Part shown: one piece after another, positions 33,273-42,499 of the stretch
Numbering within the stretch: the first letter of the stretch is position 1
Layout of the letters: each line of letters opens with the position of its first letter
Assembly: GCA_963821885.1 (NCBI GenBank)
Contig: CAWGFN010000001.1
Span: 310,001 to 374,000, forward strand
DNA from: Oleiagrimonas sp963821885
Lineage (GTDB): Bacteria; Pseudomonadota; Gammaproteobacteria; Xanthomonadales; Rhodanobacteraceae
Direction of reading: 5' to 3'
DNA length: 64,000 nucleotides
Translations under genes and position numbers: made by a program
The notes under the pieces: generated by a model
Told to the model about the DNA's origin: nothing
What the model saw: the letters and a program-made list of their open reading frames with translations, nothing else
The model's database searches: none

Positions 33273-33347
33273 GCGGGGCCTCGAAGCGTGATCGAAGCTT
33301 ACCTTGTCCCCGGGCCGCTCTTGAAGCGCGGCCCGTCGATGCGCGGC

Positions 33348-34652
33348 TCAGGCCTCGGCGAGCCGGAAGCCGCAGCCGTTGGCCAGATCGACGAAGCCGG
33401 GGAACGAGGTCGCCACGTTGGCGCAGTCGCCGATCGTGACCGGCGCCCGTGCGCACAGGCCGGCGACGGCCGCGCTCATGGCGATGCGGTGATCGCCATG
33501 GCTGTCCACGCGACCGCCACGCAGCGTGCCGCCGTGGATGCGCGCGCCGTCGGCCTGCTCGTCGATCGTGACGCCCAACTCGCGCAAGGCCTGCGCCATG
33601 ACCGCCAGCCGGTCCGACTCCTTGACCCGCAGCTCGGCCGCGCCGCGGATCACGGTCTCGCCATCGGCCAGCGCCGCGGCCACGAACAGGGCCGGGAACT
33701 CGTCGATCATGTCCGGCACGATGGCATCCGGAAGCGCCACGCCGCGCAGGCGGGCATGCCGCACGCGCAGGTCGCCGATCGGTTCGCCAGCCACGTCGCG
33801 CCGGTTCGCGATGTCGATGTCCGCGCCCATCATGCGCAACGCCTCGAGCAGCCCCGTGCGGCGCGGATTCAGCCCCACCGCCGGCAGATGCAGGTCCGAA
33901 CCCGGCAGCACGCTGGCGGCCACCAGGAAGAACGCCGCCGAGGAGAAATCGGCCGGCACCTGGATGTCCGTCGCCCGAAGGGCCGCTCCGCCGCGCACGC
34001 GTGCGCGGCCGGGAGAGTACGCGATCGGCACGCCGAAGGCCTCCAGCATGCGCTCGGTATAGTCGCGCGTGGGGTGCCGCTCGACGACTTCGGTCTCGCC
34101 CTCGGCGTACAGGCCCGCGAGCAGCAGTGCCGACTTCACCTGGGCGCTGGCCACGGATGGCGCGTGACGCATGCCGCGCAGGATCGACCCGCCATGGATA
34201 TGCAACGGTGGCAGCCCCTGCGCGCTGTCGATGCGCGCGCCCATCGCCGTCAACGGGTCGACTACCCTCGCCATCGGTCGTTTCGACAGCGAGGCGTCAC
34301 CGACCAGCATGCTGTCGAACGCCTGCCCCGCCAGCAGTCCGGCCAGCAACCGCATGCCGGTGCCGGCGTTGCCGCAATCGAGCGCCGCCGGGCTGGCCCG
34401 CAGGCCGCGCAGGCCGACGCCGTGGACCACCCGCTGCCCCGCGGCCGGCGCCTCGATGCGCACGCCGAGCTGCTGCATGATCCGCGCGCTTGCGCGGGTG
34501 TCCTCGCCTTCGAGGAAACCGCGCACTTCGGACACGCCCTCGGCGATGGCCGCCAGCATCACCGCGCGATGCGACACCGATTTGTCGCCGGGCACCGTGA
34601 CCGTACCGCGCAGCGGCTCGCGGGCCGGTTGGCTGATCCAGTCCAGGCTCAT
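33348..34652 (-). CDS. aroA: 3-phosphoshikimate 1-carboxyvinyltransferase (EPSP synthase)
   Basis: Sixth step of the shikimate pathway. PGDKSVSHRAVMLAAIAEG near the N-terminus, LDCGNAGTGMRLLAGLLAG, SLSKRPMARV, then ELRVKESDRLAVM and GDHRIAMSAAVAGL. 434 aa. Its ATG at 34652 overlaps the hisC stop by ATGA. Gly96-type residue context (NAGTG) is the glyphosate-sensitive form by sequence. Confidence 0.97.
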   Translation of the reverse strand: MSLDWISQPAREPLRGTVTVPGDKSVSHRAVMLAAIAEGVSEVRGFLEGEDTRASARIMQQLGVRIEAPAAGQRVVHGVGLRGLRASPAALDCGNAGTGMRLLAGLLAGQAFDSMLVGDASLSKRPMARVVDPLTAMGARIDSAQGLPPLHIHGGSILRGMRHAPSVASAQVKSALLLAGLYAEGETEVVERHPTRDYTERMLEAFGVPIAYSPGRARVRGGAALRATDIQVPADFSSAAFFLVAASVLPGSDLHLPAVGLNPRRTGLLEALRMMGADIDIANRRDVAGEPIGDLRVRHARLRGVALPDAIVPDMIDEFPALFVAAALADGETVIRGAAELRVKESDRLAVMAQALRELGVTIDEQADGARIHGGTLRGGRVDSHGDHRIAMSAAVAGLCARAPVTIGDCANVATSFPGFVDLANGCGFRLAEA

Positions 34653-35755
34653 GGCAGGGTTTCCAGAAGACGGTCGTTGTCTGCCCGCGAGCCCACGCTG
34701 ATGCGCAGGGTATGTGGCAGGCCGTAGCCGCCCATCGGACGCACGATCACGCCCTGCCCGAACCATCGCGACTCCAGTTCGGCGGCGTCCTCGGGGAGTT
34801 CCAGCAGGATGAAGTTGGTTTGCGACGGCAACACCCTGTAGCCATGCGCCCACAGGGCGTCGGCCAGGCGCCCTCTCTCGACGGCATTGCGTTCGACCGA
34901 CAGCGCCAGGTGGTCGCCGTCGGCCAGCGCCGCGGTGGCCGCGGCCTGCGCCACGCCGTTGACGTTGAACGACTCGCGCAGGCGCTCGATCACCGCCACC
35001 ACCGAGGGATCGGCCACCAGGTAACCCACCCGCAGGCCGGCCAGCGCGAAGGCCTTGGAGAAGGTCCGGGTGACGATCAGGTTGGGGAAGTCGGCGCGCA
35101 GCGTCAGCGCCGAGTCCAGTCCGGGCGCCTGCATGAATTCGCCGTACGCCTCGTCCACCACCACCAGCACGTCGTTCGGGACGTGCTGCAGGAAGGTGCG
35201 CAGCGCGGCGGTCTCGAACCAGGTGCCGGTCGGGTTGTTGGGATTGGCCAGGTAGACCAGGCGCACGTCCTCGCGCAGCGCGGCGGCCATCGCCTGCAGA
35301 TCGTGGCCATAGGGAGCCGCGCCATCCTCGCGGTCGAGCGCCGGGACGATGACGGTCGGCGCGCCGACCGCGGCGGCGGCCAGCGTGAACACGGCGAAGC
35401 CGTATTGCGCATGCATCACCGCGGCATCCGGGCCCGCGAAGCACTGCCCGAGCAGCATCAGCAGCTCGTGCGAGCCGTTGCCGAACGCCAGGCAGGCCGG
35501 ATCGATGCCGTGGCGCGCCGCCAGCGCGTGGCGCAACTCGCCCATGCGCGGGTCCGGATAGCGGTGGCCTTCGAGCAGCGCACGCCGCCCGGCCTCAAGC
35601 GCCAGCGGACTCGGTCCCAGCGGATTCTCGTTCGAGCCCAGTTCGGCCAGCACGGCGCCGAAGCGACGGCGCAGGGCCGGCAGGTCATGACCGGGATCGT
35701 AGGCGCGCAGACGGCGGATGGCCGGCTGCGCCAGGGCCTCGGCATCGAAACTCAC
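34649..35755 (-). CDS. hisC: Histidinol-phosphate/aromatic aminotransferase
   Basis: PLP-dependent class I/II aminotransferase, 368 aa. LGSNENPLGPSPLA at the N-terminus, LANPNNPTGTWFE, DEAYGEFM, and the PLP-binding Lys in TRTFSKAFALAGLRVGY. The start is GTG at 35755, overlapping the pheA stop (GTGA). Placed between pheA and aroA it more likely serves phenylalanine/tyrosine synthesis than histidine, an inference from context. Confidence 0.93.
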   Translation of the reverse strand: MSFDAEALAQPAIRRLRAYDPGHDLPALRRRFGAVLAELGSNENPLGPSPLALEAGRRALLEGHRYPDPRMGELRHALAARHGIDPACLAFGNGSHELLMLLGQCFAGPDAAVMHAQYGFAVFTLAAAAVGAPTVIVPALDREDGAAPYGHDLQAMAAALREDVRLVYLANPNNPTGTWFETAALRTFLQHVPNDVLVVVDEAYGEFMQAPGLDSALTLRADFPNLIVTRTFSKAFALAGLRVGYLVADPSVVAVIERLRESFNVNGVAQAAATAALADGDHLALSVERNAVERGRLADALWAHGYRVLPSQTNFILLELPEDAAELESRWFGQGVIVRPMGGYGLPHTLRISVGSRADNDRLLETLP

Positions 35756-36855
35756 GGCACCGCGACCGGGTAGGAACCGAGAATCTTGATCTCGGAGGCG
35801 AATGGCGCCATCGCCTTCATCGCCGCGCGCACCGCCGCGTCCTCGACGTGGCCGCCGATGTCGATGAAGAAGGCATACACCCACTTGCCCACGTGCGCCG
35901 GGCGCGACTCGATGCGGTTCATGGTCACGCCATGCTCGGCCAGCGGCCCCAGCACGTGGGCCAGCGCGCCGGGCTGGTCCTTGACGAACACCAGTACCGA
36001 GGTGCGGTCGTTGCCCGAGGGCGGGAACAGTTCGCGGCCCAGGACCAGGAAGCGCGTGGTGTTGTCGGGGCGATCCTCGACCGGTCCGGCCAGCGGCTTC
36101 AATCCATAGACCAGCCCCGCCGTCTCGCCCGCGATCGCCGCCGCGTCGTCGGCGTTTCGCGCCCGACGCGCGGCCTCGGCGTTGCTGGACACCGGCACGC
36201 GTTCGGCGTCCGGCAGGTGCTGGCGCAGCCAGGCCTTGCACTGGGCCAGCGACTGCGGGTGCGAGTACACGCGCTCGATGTCTTCCATACGGCCGGTGCG
36301 CGAGAGCAGGAACTGGTGCACGCGCAGCTCGACTTCGCCGCAGATCTTCAGGTCCGAGGTCAGGAACATGTCCAGGGTGACCTGGATGGTGCCCTGCCCC
36401 GAGTTCTCCACCGGCACCACGCCGAAATCGGCATGGCCGGCCTCGACCTCCTGGAACACCTCCTCGATGCTGCCCAGCGGCAGGCCATGCGAGGAATGGC
36501 CGAAATGCTTGCGCGCGGCCTGTTCGCTGAAGGTGCCCTCGGGGCCCAGGTAGCCGATCTTCAGCGGTTCCTGCTGGGCCAGGCAGGCGGACATGATCTC
36601 GCGGAACAGGCGCACCATCTCCTCGTCGGAGAGCGGCCCGTCGTTGCGGTCGACCACGCGGCGCAGCACCTGCGCCTCGCGTTCCGGGCGGTAGTAGTCC
36701 ACCGCCGCCTTCAGCGATCCCTTGGCCTTGCCGACCTGCCGCGCCCATTGCGCGCGTTCGGCGATCAGGCCCTGGATGTCGCGGTCGATGGCGTCGATGC
36801 GCTCGCGCGCCTCGGCCAGGGTGAACTTGGGCTTGCCGGGGGACGGTGTGCTCAT
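35752..36855 (-). CDS. pheA: Bifunctional chorismate mutase/prephenate dehydratase
   Basis: 367 aa P-protein. An AroQ-type chorismate mutase domain (about 10-95; ARERIDAIDRDIQGLIAERA) is followed by prephenate dehydratase (IGYLGPEGTFSEQAARKHFG, VVPVENSGQGTI, DNTTRFLVLG) and a C-terminal ACT domain with the ESRP phenylalanine-binding motif (TMNRIESRPAH). The ACT domain implies feedback control by phenylalanine. Second gene of serC-pheA-hisC-aroA. Confidence 0.97.
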   Translation of the reverse strand: MSTPSPGKPKFTLAEARERIDAIDRDIQGLIAERAQWARQVGKAKGSLKAAVDYYRPEREAQVLRRVVDRNDGPLSDEEMVRLFREIMSACLAQQEPLKIGYLGPEGTFSEQAARKHFGHSSHGLPLGSIEEVFQEVEAGHADFGVVPVENSGQGTIQVTLDMFLTSDLKICGEVELRVHQFLLSRTGRMEDIERVYSHPQSLAQCKAWLRQHLPDAERVPVSSNAEAARRARNADDAAAIAGETAGLVYGLKPLAGPVEDRPDNTTRFLVLGRELFPPSGNDRTSVLVFVKDQPGALAHVLGPLAEHGVTMNRIESRPAHVGKWVYAFFIDIGGHVEDAAVRAAMKAMAPFASEIKILGSYPVAVP

Positions 36856-36865
36856 CGCGGGCGTC

Positions 36866-37954
36866 TCAACCGTGGCGGCGGGCGAACTCGCCCATGAAAT
36901 CGATCAGCGCCTGCACGCCTTCCATCGGCATGGCGTTGTAGATGGACGCGCGCATGCCGCCCACCGCGCGATGCCCCTTCAGCGCCATCAGCCCGGCGTG
37001 CGCGGATGCTTCGAGGAAGCGGGCATCGAGCGCCTCTTCATGCAGCCGGAACGGCACGTTCATGCGCGAGCGCGCCGCGGGATCGATATCGTTGCGGTAG
37101 AAACCGCCCGAGCCATCGATGGCCGCGTACAGGGCCTCGGCCTTGGCCTGGTTGCTGGCACCCATGGCCGCCAGCCCACCCTGCGCCAGCAGCCATTTGA
37201 AGGTCAGCCCGGCCAGGTACCAGCCCCAGGTGTTGGGGGTGTTGAGCATGGAGTCGCGCTCGGCATGGCGCGCATAGCGGAAGATGTCGGCCATCGGCCG
37301 GCCCGGACGGCGCAGCAGGTCGTCGCGGATGATCAGCAGCACCAGGCCCGAAGGCCCGATGTTCTTCTGCGCGCCGGCGTAGATCAGGCCGAAGCGCGAC
37401 ACGTCGATCGGCGCCGACAGGATGTCCGAGGACATGTCGGCGACCAGCGGCACGTCGCCGGCCTCCGGAATATCGTGGAACTGCACCCCGTGGATGGTCT
37501 CGTTGGGCGTGTAGTGCAGGTAGGCCGCGGCGGGATCCACGTCGATGCGCGACGGCAGTTGCCGGAACCCCTCGTCCTCGCTGCTGCCGGCCACGCGCAC
37601 CTGCACGTACGGGCCCGCTTCATGCACCGCCTTCTGGCTCCAGTGTCCGGTGACCACGTAGTCGGCGCTCTCGCCCGGACCCGCCAGGTTCATCGCCAGC
37701 TGGGCGAAATGCTGGGTGGCGCCGCCCTGCAGGAACAGCACCGAATAGCGCTCCGGGATGCCCATCAGGGCACGCAGGTCCCGTTCGGTCTCCTCGGCCA
37801 TGGCCATGAATTCGCGGCCGCGGTGGGACACTTCCATCACCGACACGCCGGTGCCTCGCCAGTCGCACAGCTCGCGCCGTGCCTGCGACAGCACCTCGGT
37901 CGGCAAGGCCGCCGGGCCGGCGCTGAAATTCCAGGGGGAGTCGGTTCGGTTCAT
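36866..37954 (-). CDS. serC: Phosphoserine aminotransferase
   Basis: 362 aa. The family start NFSAGPAALPTEVL, GTGVSVMEVSHRG, VADMSSDILSAPIDVSRF and the PLP-binding Lys in YAGAQKNIGPSG are all present, with the C-terminal GGMRASIYNAMP. Acts in serine and pyridoxal phosphate synthesis. First gene of the aromatic operon; a terminator-like hairpin lies just upstream. Confidence 0.97.
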   Translation of the reverse strand: MNRTDSPWNFSAGPAALPTEVLSQARRELCDWRGTGVSVMEVSHRGREFMAMAEETERDLRALMGIPERYSVLFLQGGATQHFAQLAMNLAGPGESADYVVTGHWSQKAVHEAGPYVQVRVAGSSEDEGFRQLPSRIDVDPAAAYLHYTPNETIHGVQFHDIPEAGDVPLVADMSSDILSAPIDVSRFGLIYAGAQKNIGPSGLVLLIIRDDLLRRPGRPMADIFRYARHAERDSMLNTPNTWGWYLAGLTFKWLLAQGGLAAMGASNQAKAEALYAAIDGSGGFYRNDIDPAARSRMNVPFRLHEEALDARFLEASAHAGLMALKGHRAVGGMRASIYNAMPMEGVQALIDFMGEFARRHG

Positions 37955-37974
37955 GAAAATCGCACGCCGGAACG

Positions 37975-37996
37975 AAAAATGCGGCCGCAGGGCCGC
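37975..37996 (-). terminator. Terminator upstream of serC
   Basis: GCGGCC (37981-37986), N4, GGCCGC (37991-37996), followed on the minus strand by ATTTTT. It separates the FHA gene upstream from serC, whose ATG is only about 20 bp further on. Confidence 0.6.
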
Positions 37997-38099
37997 CCGG
38001 ATCGATTATGACCCGACGCCTTGCGACTGCAAGTGGGTAGTCATGCCGTTTGCTCATGCATCCCCGGGCGACCGCTCGACCGCGGCGGCGGGGCCGGCT

Positions 38100-38903
38100 T
38101 CAGACCAGCAGCAGGATCGATATGACCAGCGCCAGCAGCGCGGCGGTGAAGATCAGCCACCACACCTCGCGTCGCGGGCCGGCACTGTCTTCGGGCGGCG
38201 GCAGGTCCGGCGTCATGGACGCCGCCGCGGGTTCCGCGATTTGCGGGCAGGCATCGAGCACGAAGCGGTGGGGGCCGATCGTGATCTGATCGCCATCACC
38301 CACGCGCAGGTCATCGGCCACCTCGCCGTTGACCGCAAGGAACACGGCCTCGGGCAGGTTCCGGCTGCGCACGCGGATGCCCTCCGGCTCGCGGATCAGG
38401 GCAATGCATGCCTCGGGTGCATGTCCGAGACCCAGCGGCCACGGATCGCCGTTGCACAGGTCCAGGCGCTCACCGATGCTGCACGCGCGTCCAGAGAGCG
38501 GTCCGGCAACCACGCGCAGGCTGGCGGCGCCGACGGCAGCATCGGCGTCGGTCTGCCCGTCGCGGCGCAGGCGCAGGCGGAAATCGCCGACGCCGAGATT
38601 GTCGCCGACGCGCAGCAAGGCCCGCTCGCGCACCTGCCGGGCATTGAGATATACCCGACCGGCGCCGGGCATGACCTGCAGGCTCAGGCCGCGTGCATCG
38701 TGCAGCAGGCGCAGATGATGCGCGGCCACGCCGGGACCCTGCAGCACCAGGTCGTTGTCGGCGGCGCTGCCGATGCGCAATTCGCGTCGGCTCCACTCGA
38801 TGCCTGGGCGTTCGTCGTTGGCAAAATCGATGCGCATGGACCCATCCGGTGGAAAATCGCGTTCGTCGCCGACCACGTGGCGCGACCCGGGCCAATCCGT
38901 CAT
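38100..38903 (-). CDS. FHA-domain protein with C-terminal membrane anchor
   Basis: 267 aa. An N-terminal FHA-like domain (RELRIGSAADNDLVLQGPGVAAHHLRL, split here as RIGSAADNDLVL and HHLRLLHDA) is followed by VYLNARQVRERALLRVGD, a second forkhead-like segment (VFLAVNGEVADDLRVGDGDQ), and a final transmembrane helix (WWLIFTAALLALVISILLLV). FHA domains bind phosphothreonine. Start uncertain: 38903 or 38837 (MRIDFANDE). No kinase gene is adjacent. Confidence 0.78.
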   Translation of the reverse strand: MTDWPGSRHVVGDERDFPPDGSMRIDFANDERPGIEWSRRELRIGSAADNDLVLQGPGVAAHHLRLLHDARGLSLQVMPGAGRVYLNARQVRERALLRVGDNLGVGDFRLRLRRDGQTDADAAVGAASLRVVAGPLSGRACSIGERLDLCNGDPWPLGLGHAPEACIALIREPEGIRVRSRNLPEAVFLAVNGEVADDLRVGDGDQITIGPHRFVLDACPQIAEPAAASMTPDLPPPEDSAGPRREVWWLIFTAALLALVISILLLV

Positions 38904-39000
38904 GCACGGCCTCGGGTCACGGCGCGTGTCATGATACCCGTTGCCGCGCGCCGATCGTGCATGGCGCGCTGAACGACCCATTCACCTTCCCGGATCCGCC

Positions 39001-39291
39001 ATGCCCTCGATCGACATCCGCCGCCGCCATCACACGGATCGCAGCGAGGCTCGCGCCCACGTGGACGCGCTGGCGGCCCGCATGCGGGAGAAATTCGGGG
39101 TGCAGACGCATTGGCAGTCCGACACCCTGCACATGCGTCACATGGGCCTTGACGGCACCATCACCGTGGATGACCGGGACGTGCATGTGCAGGCGCGCCT
39201 GGGCATGCTGCTGAGCGCGCTCAAGCCGCGCATCGAGCAGGAAGTGCGTGACCGGTTGGACGCCAGTTTCGGTCCCGAAGCCACCGTCTGA
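39001..39291 (+). CDS. Polyhydroxyalkanoic acid system family protein
   Basis: 96 aa. Small conserved protein of the PHA granule-associated family, seen here as MPSIDIRRRHHTDRSEARAH, a DTLHMRHMGLDGTITVDDRD core, and LKPRIEQEVRDRLDASFG. No PHA synthase is in the window, so granule association rests on family name only. It lies upstream of infA in the same direction. Confidence 0.85.
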   Translation: MPSIDIRRRHHTDRSEARAHVDALAARMREKFGVQTHWQSDTLHMRHMGLDGTITVDDRDVHVQARLGMLLSALKPRIEQEVRDRLDASFGPEATV

Positions 39292-39314
39292 GGCCGACGC
39301 CTGTCATTTCGCCT

Positions 39315-39343
39315 TTGATCGCGTGCCCGCACGTGGCAAAATG
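39315..39343 (+). promoter_or_regulatory. Weak promoter candidate for infA
   Basis: TTGATC (39315-39320), 17-bp spacer, AAAATG (39338-39343), about 43 bp before the infA ATG. The -10 match is poor, so confidence is low. Confidence 0.3.
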
Positions 39344-39385
39344 GTCCACTTACGCGGCCGTCCCGGCCCGCCCACACTTGAGTTT

Positions 39386-39604
39386 ATGGCCAAAGACGAC
39401 GTCATCGAGATGGAAGGCAAGGTCCTGGAGACCCTGCCCAACACCATGTTCCGCGTGGAGCTGGAGAACGGCCACGTGATTACCGCCCACATCTCCGGGC
39501 GCATGCGCAAGCACTACATCCGCATCCTTACCGGCGACAAGGTCCGCGTCGAGATGACGCCCTACGACCTGACCAAGGGTCGCATCACCTATCGCATGAA
39601 GTAA
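39386..39604 (+). CDS. infA: Translation initiation factor IF-1
   Basis: 72-aa OB-fold factor that binds the 30S A site. The sequence is close to canonical: MAKDDVIEMEGKVLETLPNT, FRVELENGHVITAHISG, MRKHYIRILTGDKV, and DLTKGRITYRMK at the end. Upstream in-frame extension is not conserved. A terminator follows directly; clpA converges from the other side. Confidence 0.98.
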   Translation: MAKDDVIEMEGKVLETLPNTMFRVELENGHVITAHISGRMRKHYIRILTGDKVRVEMTPYDLTKGRITYRMK

Positions 39605-39605
39605 G

Positions 39606-39629
39606 AAGGCCGCCCTCGCGGACGGCCTT
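39606..39629. terminator. Terminator between infA and clpA
   Basis: AAGGCCGCCC and GGACGGCCTT form a 10-bp stem with one mismatch, 2 bp after the infA stop, between convergent genes. T-tract is weak on the plus side. Confidence 0.65.
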
Positions 39630-39695
39630 AGGTTCCTGCCACATGCCCGGAGCGCATGGCGCCGGGCGAATCGCCATGCGTGGCTCGCCGTATCG

Positions 39696-41969
39696 TCAGT
39701 CGACGGTGGCGGGCAGCATCTCGCCGGCTTCGGTCTCGACCACCAGTGCATCGTCGAGCACGTCCAGCTTGACCTTGCCGCCCTTGGCCAGCTTGCCGAA
39801 GAGCAATTCGTCGGCCAGCGGGCGCTTGATGTGCTCCTGGATGACCCGGGCCATGGGTCGGGCACCCATCTGCGGGTCGAAGCCGCGCTCGGCCAGCCAG
39901 CGTCGCGCCGCGGCGCTGACATCCACCGCGACCTGCTTCTCGTTGAGCTGTGTTTCCAGCTCAATCAAGAACTTGTCGACAACTCGCAGAATATGCTCGA
40001 AGTCCAGCGAGCTGAACTGGATGATCGCATCCAGGCGGTTGCGGAACTCCGGCGTGAACGTGCGGCGGATGGTTTCCATGGCGTCGGTCTGGTGGTTCTG
40101 CTCGACAAAACCGATGGTCCGGCGCGAGGCCAGCTGCGCGCCGGCGTTGGTGGTCATCACCACGATCACGTTCTTGAAGTTGGCCTCGCGCCCGTTGGTG
40201 TCGGTCAGCACGCCGCGATCCATGATCTGCAGCAGGATGTTGAACACGTCCGGATGGGCCTTCTCGATCTCGTCCAGCAGCAGCACGCAGTGCGGATGCT
40301 TGGTGACCGCCTCGGTCAGCAGGCCGCCCTGGTCGAAGCCGACGTAGCCCGGGGGCGCGCCGACCAGGCGCGACACCGAATGCGCCTCCATGTACTCGGA
40401 CATGTCGAAGCGGATCATCTCGATGCCCAGCTGCATGGCGAGCTGGCGGGTGACCTCGGTCTTGCCCACGCCGGTGGGTCCGGCCAGCAGGAAGCTGCCG
40501 ATCGGTTTCTTCGGATCGGCCAGCCCGGATCGCGCCATCTTGATCGAGGCAGCCAGTGCCTCGATGGCCGGGTCCTGGCCGAACACCACCATCTTCAGGT
40601 TGCGCTCGAGGTTCTTCAGCACGTCACGGTCGGAGGCCGAGACCTGCTTGGCCGGGATCCGCGCCATGCGCGCGACGATGAACTCGATGTCGGTCACCTC
40701 GATGCGTTCGCTGCGCTCGTTCTCGGGGAACAGGCGCTGGCGGGCGCCGGCCTCGTCGATGACGTCGATGGCCTTGTCCGGCAGCAGGCGGTCGGGAATG
40801 TGCTTGACCGACAGGTCCACCGCCGCCTGCAGCGCCTCGTTGCTGTACTGCACCGCGTGGTGGTCCTCGAAGCGCTCGCGCAGGCCGCGCAGGATCTCCA
40901 CGCTCTCGGCGATGCTCGGCTCGACGATGTCGATCTTCTGGAAGCGCCGCGCCAGCGCGCGGTCCTTCTCGAAGATGCCGCGGAACTCCTGGAACGTGGT
41001 CGAGCCGATGCAGCGCAGCTCACCCGAGGCCAGCATGGGCTTGATCAGGTTGGAGGCGTCCATGGTGCCGCCCGACGCCGAGCCGGCACCGATGATGGTG
41101 TGGATCTCGTCGATGAACAGGATCGCGTTCTTTTCCTTCTTGAGCTGGCCGATCACCGCCTTCAGGCGCTTCTCGAAATCGCCGCGGTACTTGGTGCCGG
41201 CGACCAGCGCGCCCAGGTCCAGCGCCCAGATGGTGCTGTCGGCCAGCACCTCGGGGACGTCGCCCTCGACGATGCGCTTGGCCAGGCCCTCGGCCAGCGC
41301 GGTCTTGCCGACGCCGGCCTCGCCGACGTACAGCGGGTTGTTCTTGCGCCGGCGGCACAGCACCTGGATGGTGCGCTCGATCTCTTCCTGGCGGCCGATC
41401 AGGGGGTCGATGCGGCCTTCCTCGGCCATCTCGTTGAGGTTGTTGGCGTATTCGGCCAGCGGATTGCTGCCGCCGTCCGTCGCCGCCTCCTCGCCCTCGC
41501 GCTGCTCGGCGGCCGGCGCCGGCTCGGACTCGTCGCCCAGGCGGGCGATGCCGTGCGAGATGTAGTTGACCACGTCCAGGCGCGAGACTTCCTGCTGGTG
41601 CAGGAAGTACACCGCGTGGGAATCCTTCTCGCCGAAGATCGCCACCAGCACGTTGGCTCCGGTGACTTCCTTCCTGCCCGAGGATTGCACGTGGTAGACG
41701 GCGCGCTGCAGCACGCGCTGGAAACCGAGCGTGGGCTGGGTGTCGCGCTCGTCGCCGTCCTGCAGCACCGGCACGGTTTCCTCGATGATGCGGGCCAGCG
41801 CGTCGCGCAGCCGGTCCAGGTCCACGTTGCAGGCGCGCAGTACCGTGGTGGCCGAGGCATTGTCGAGCAACGCCAGCAGCAGGTGCTCGACGGTCATGAA
41901 CTCGTGGCGCTGTTCGCGCGCGGACTTGTAGCACTGCCCGATGGTGAGCTCGAGATCCTTGCTGAACAT
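39696..41969 (-). CDS. clpA: ATP-dependent Clp protease ATP-binding subunit ClpA
   Basis: 757 aa AAA+ unfoldase that feeds ClpP. The N-domain begins MFSKDLELTIGQCYKSA; D1 has Walker A GEAGVGKTALAEG and FIDEIHTIIGAGSASGG; D2 has GPTGVGKTEVTRQ and LLLDEIEKAHPDVFN. An IGF-type loop for ClpP binding (RRTIGFVEQN) is present. clpS lies directly upstream in the same direction, the usual pair. Confidence 0.98.
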   Translation of the reverse strand: MFSKDLELTIGQCYKSAREQRHEFMTVEHLLLALLDNASATTVLRACNVDLDRLRDALARIIEETVPVLQDGDERDTQPTLGFQRVLQRAVYHVQSSGRKEVTGANVLVAIFGEKDSHAVYFLHQQEVSRLDVVNYISHGIARLGDESEPAPAAEQREGEEAATDGGSNPLAEYANNLNEMAEEGRIDPLIGRQEEIERTIQVLCRRRKNNPLYVGEAGVGKTALAEGLAKRIVEGDVPEVLADSTIWALDLGALVAGTKYRGDFEKRLKAVIGQLKKEKNAILFIDEIHTIIGAGSASGGTMDASNLIKPMLASGELRCIGSTTFQEFRGIFEKDRALARRFQKIDIVEPSIAESVEILRGLRERFEDHHAVQYSNEALQAAVDLSVKHIPDRLLPDKAIDVIDEAGARQRLFPENERSERIEVTDIEFIVARMARIPAKQVSASDRDVLKNLERNLKMVVFGQDPAIEALAASIKMARSGLADPKKPIGSFLLAGPTGVGKTEVTRQLAMQLGIEMIRFDMSEYMEAHSVSRLVGAPPGYVGFDQGGLLTEAVTKHPHCVLLLDEIEKAHPDVFNILLQIMDRGVLTDTNGREANFKNVIVVMTTNAGAQLASRRTIGFVEQNHQTDAMETIRRTFTPEFRNRLDAIIQFSSLDFEHILRVVDKFLIELETQLNEKQVAVDVSAAARRWLAERGFDPQMGARPMARVIQEHIKRPLADELLFGKLAKGGKVKLDVLDDALVVETEAGEMLPATVD

Positions 41970-42038
41970 GCGGATCGTCTCCTGCTTATGGATGGCTTGC
42001 CCGTCTTGTACGGGAACATACGCCTTAGATGGGGCCGT

Positions 42039-42371
42039 TCAAAGCTTTTCCATAGTGCACATCAGCGGGTGCTGGTGGGTCCTTGAGTATTCATTGACCT
42101 GGGTGACCTTGGTTTCCGCCACTTCCCGCGAGAACACGCCGCACACGCCCTTGCCGCGCGTGTGCACGTGCAGCATCACCTGCACCGCGCGTTCCTGGTC
42201 CATGGCGAAGAACCCGCGCAGCACCTCGACCACGAAGTCCATCGGGGTGTAGTCGTCGTTGAGCAGCACCACCTGGAACATCGGCGGCTTGCCCAGCTTG
42301 GGCTTGGCCGACTGTACGGCGATGCCATGTTCGTGCTCGTGCTCGTGTTCGTTGTCGGGGGTGTTGGCCAT
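42039..42371 (-). CDS. clpS: ClpAP adaptor protein ClpS
   Basis: 110 aa. Adaptor that presents N-degron substrates to ClpA. PPMFQVVLLNDDYTPMDFVV is the substrate-pocket start, followed by HVHTRGKGVCGVFSREVAETK and HPLMCTMEKL. The N-terminal tail that normally enters ClpA is unusually rich in alternating Glu-His (EHEHEHEHG). Start 42371 (MANTPDNE) chosen by family length. Confidence 0.97.
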   Translation of the reverse strand: MANTPDNEHEHEHEHGIAVQSAKPKLGKPPMFQVVLLNDDYTPMDFVVEVLRGFFAMDQERAVQVMLHVHTRGKGVCGVFSREVAETKVTQVNEYSRTHQHPLMCTMEKL

Positions 42372-42499
42372 GTCGGGGCGTTTGTCCTTCGCTGGGGTCC
42401 GATTATACGGCGTGGCGCAAGGGGGATCGATCCGAACCCTGTCGCAGAAGTGGTGGCACAATGGCGCTTTTCCATGCCCCGCGCGACCGCCCTGCCCGC

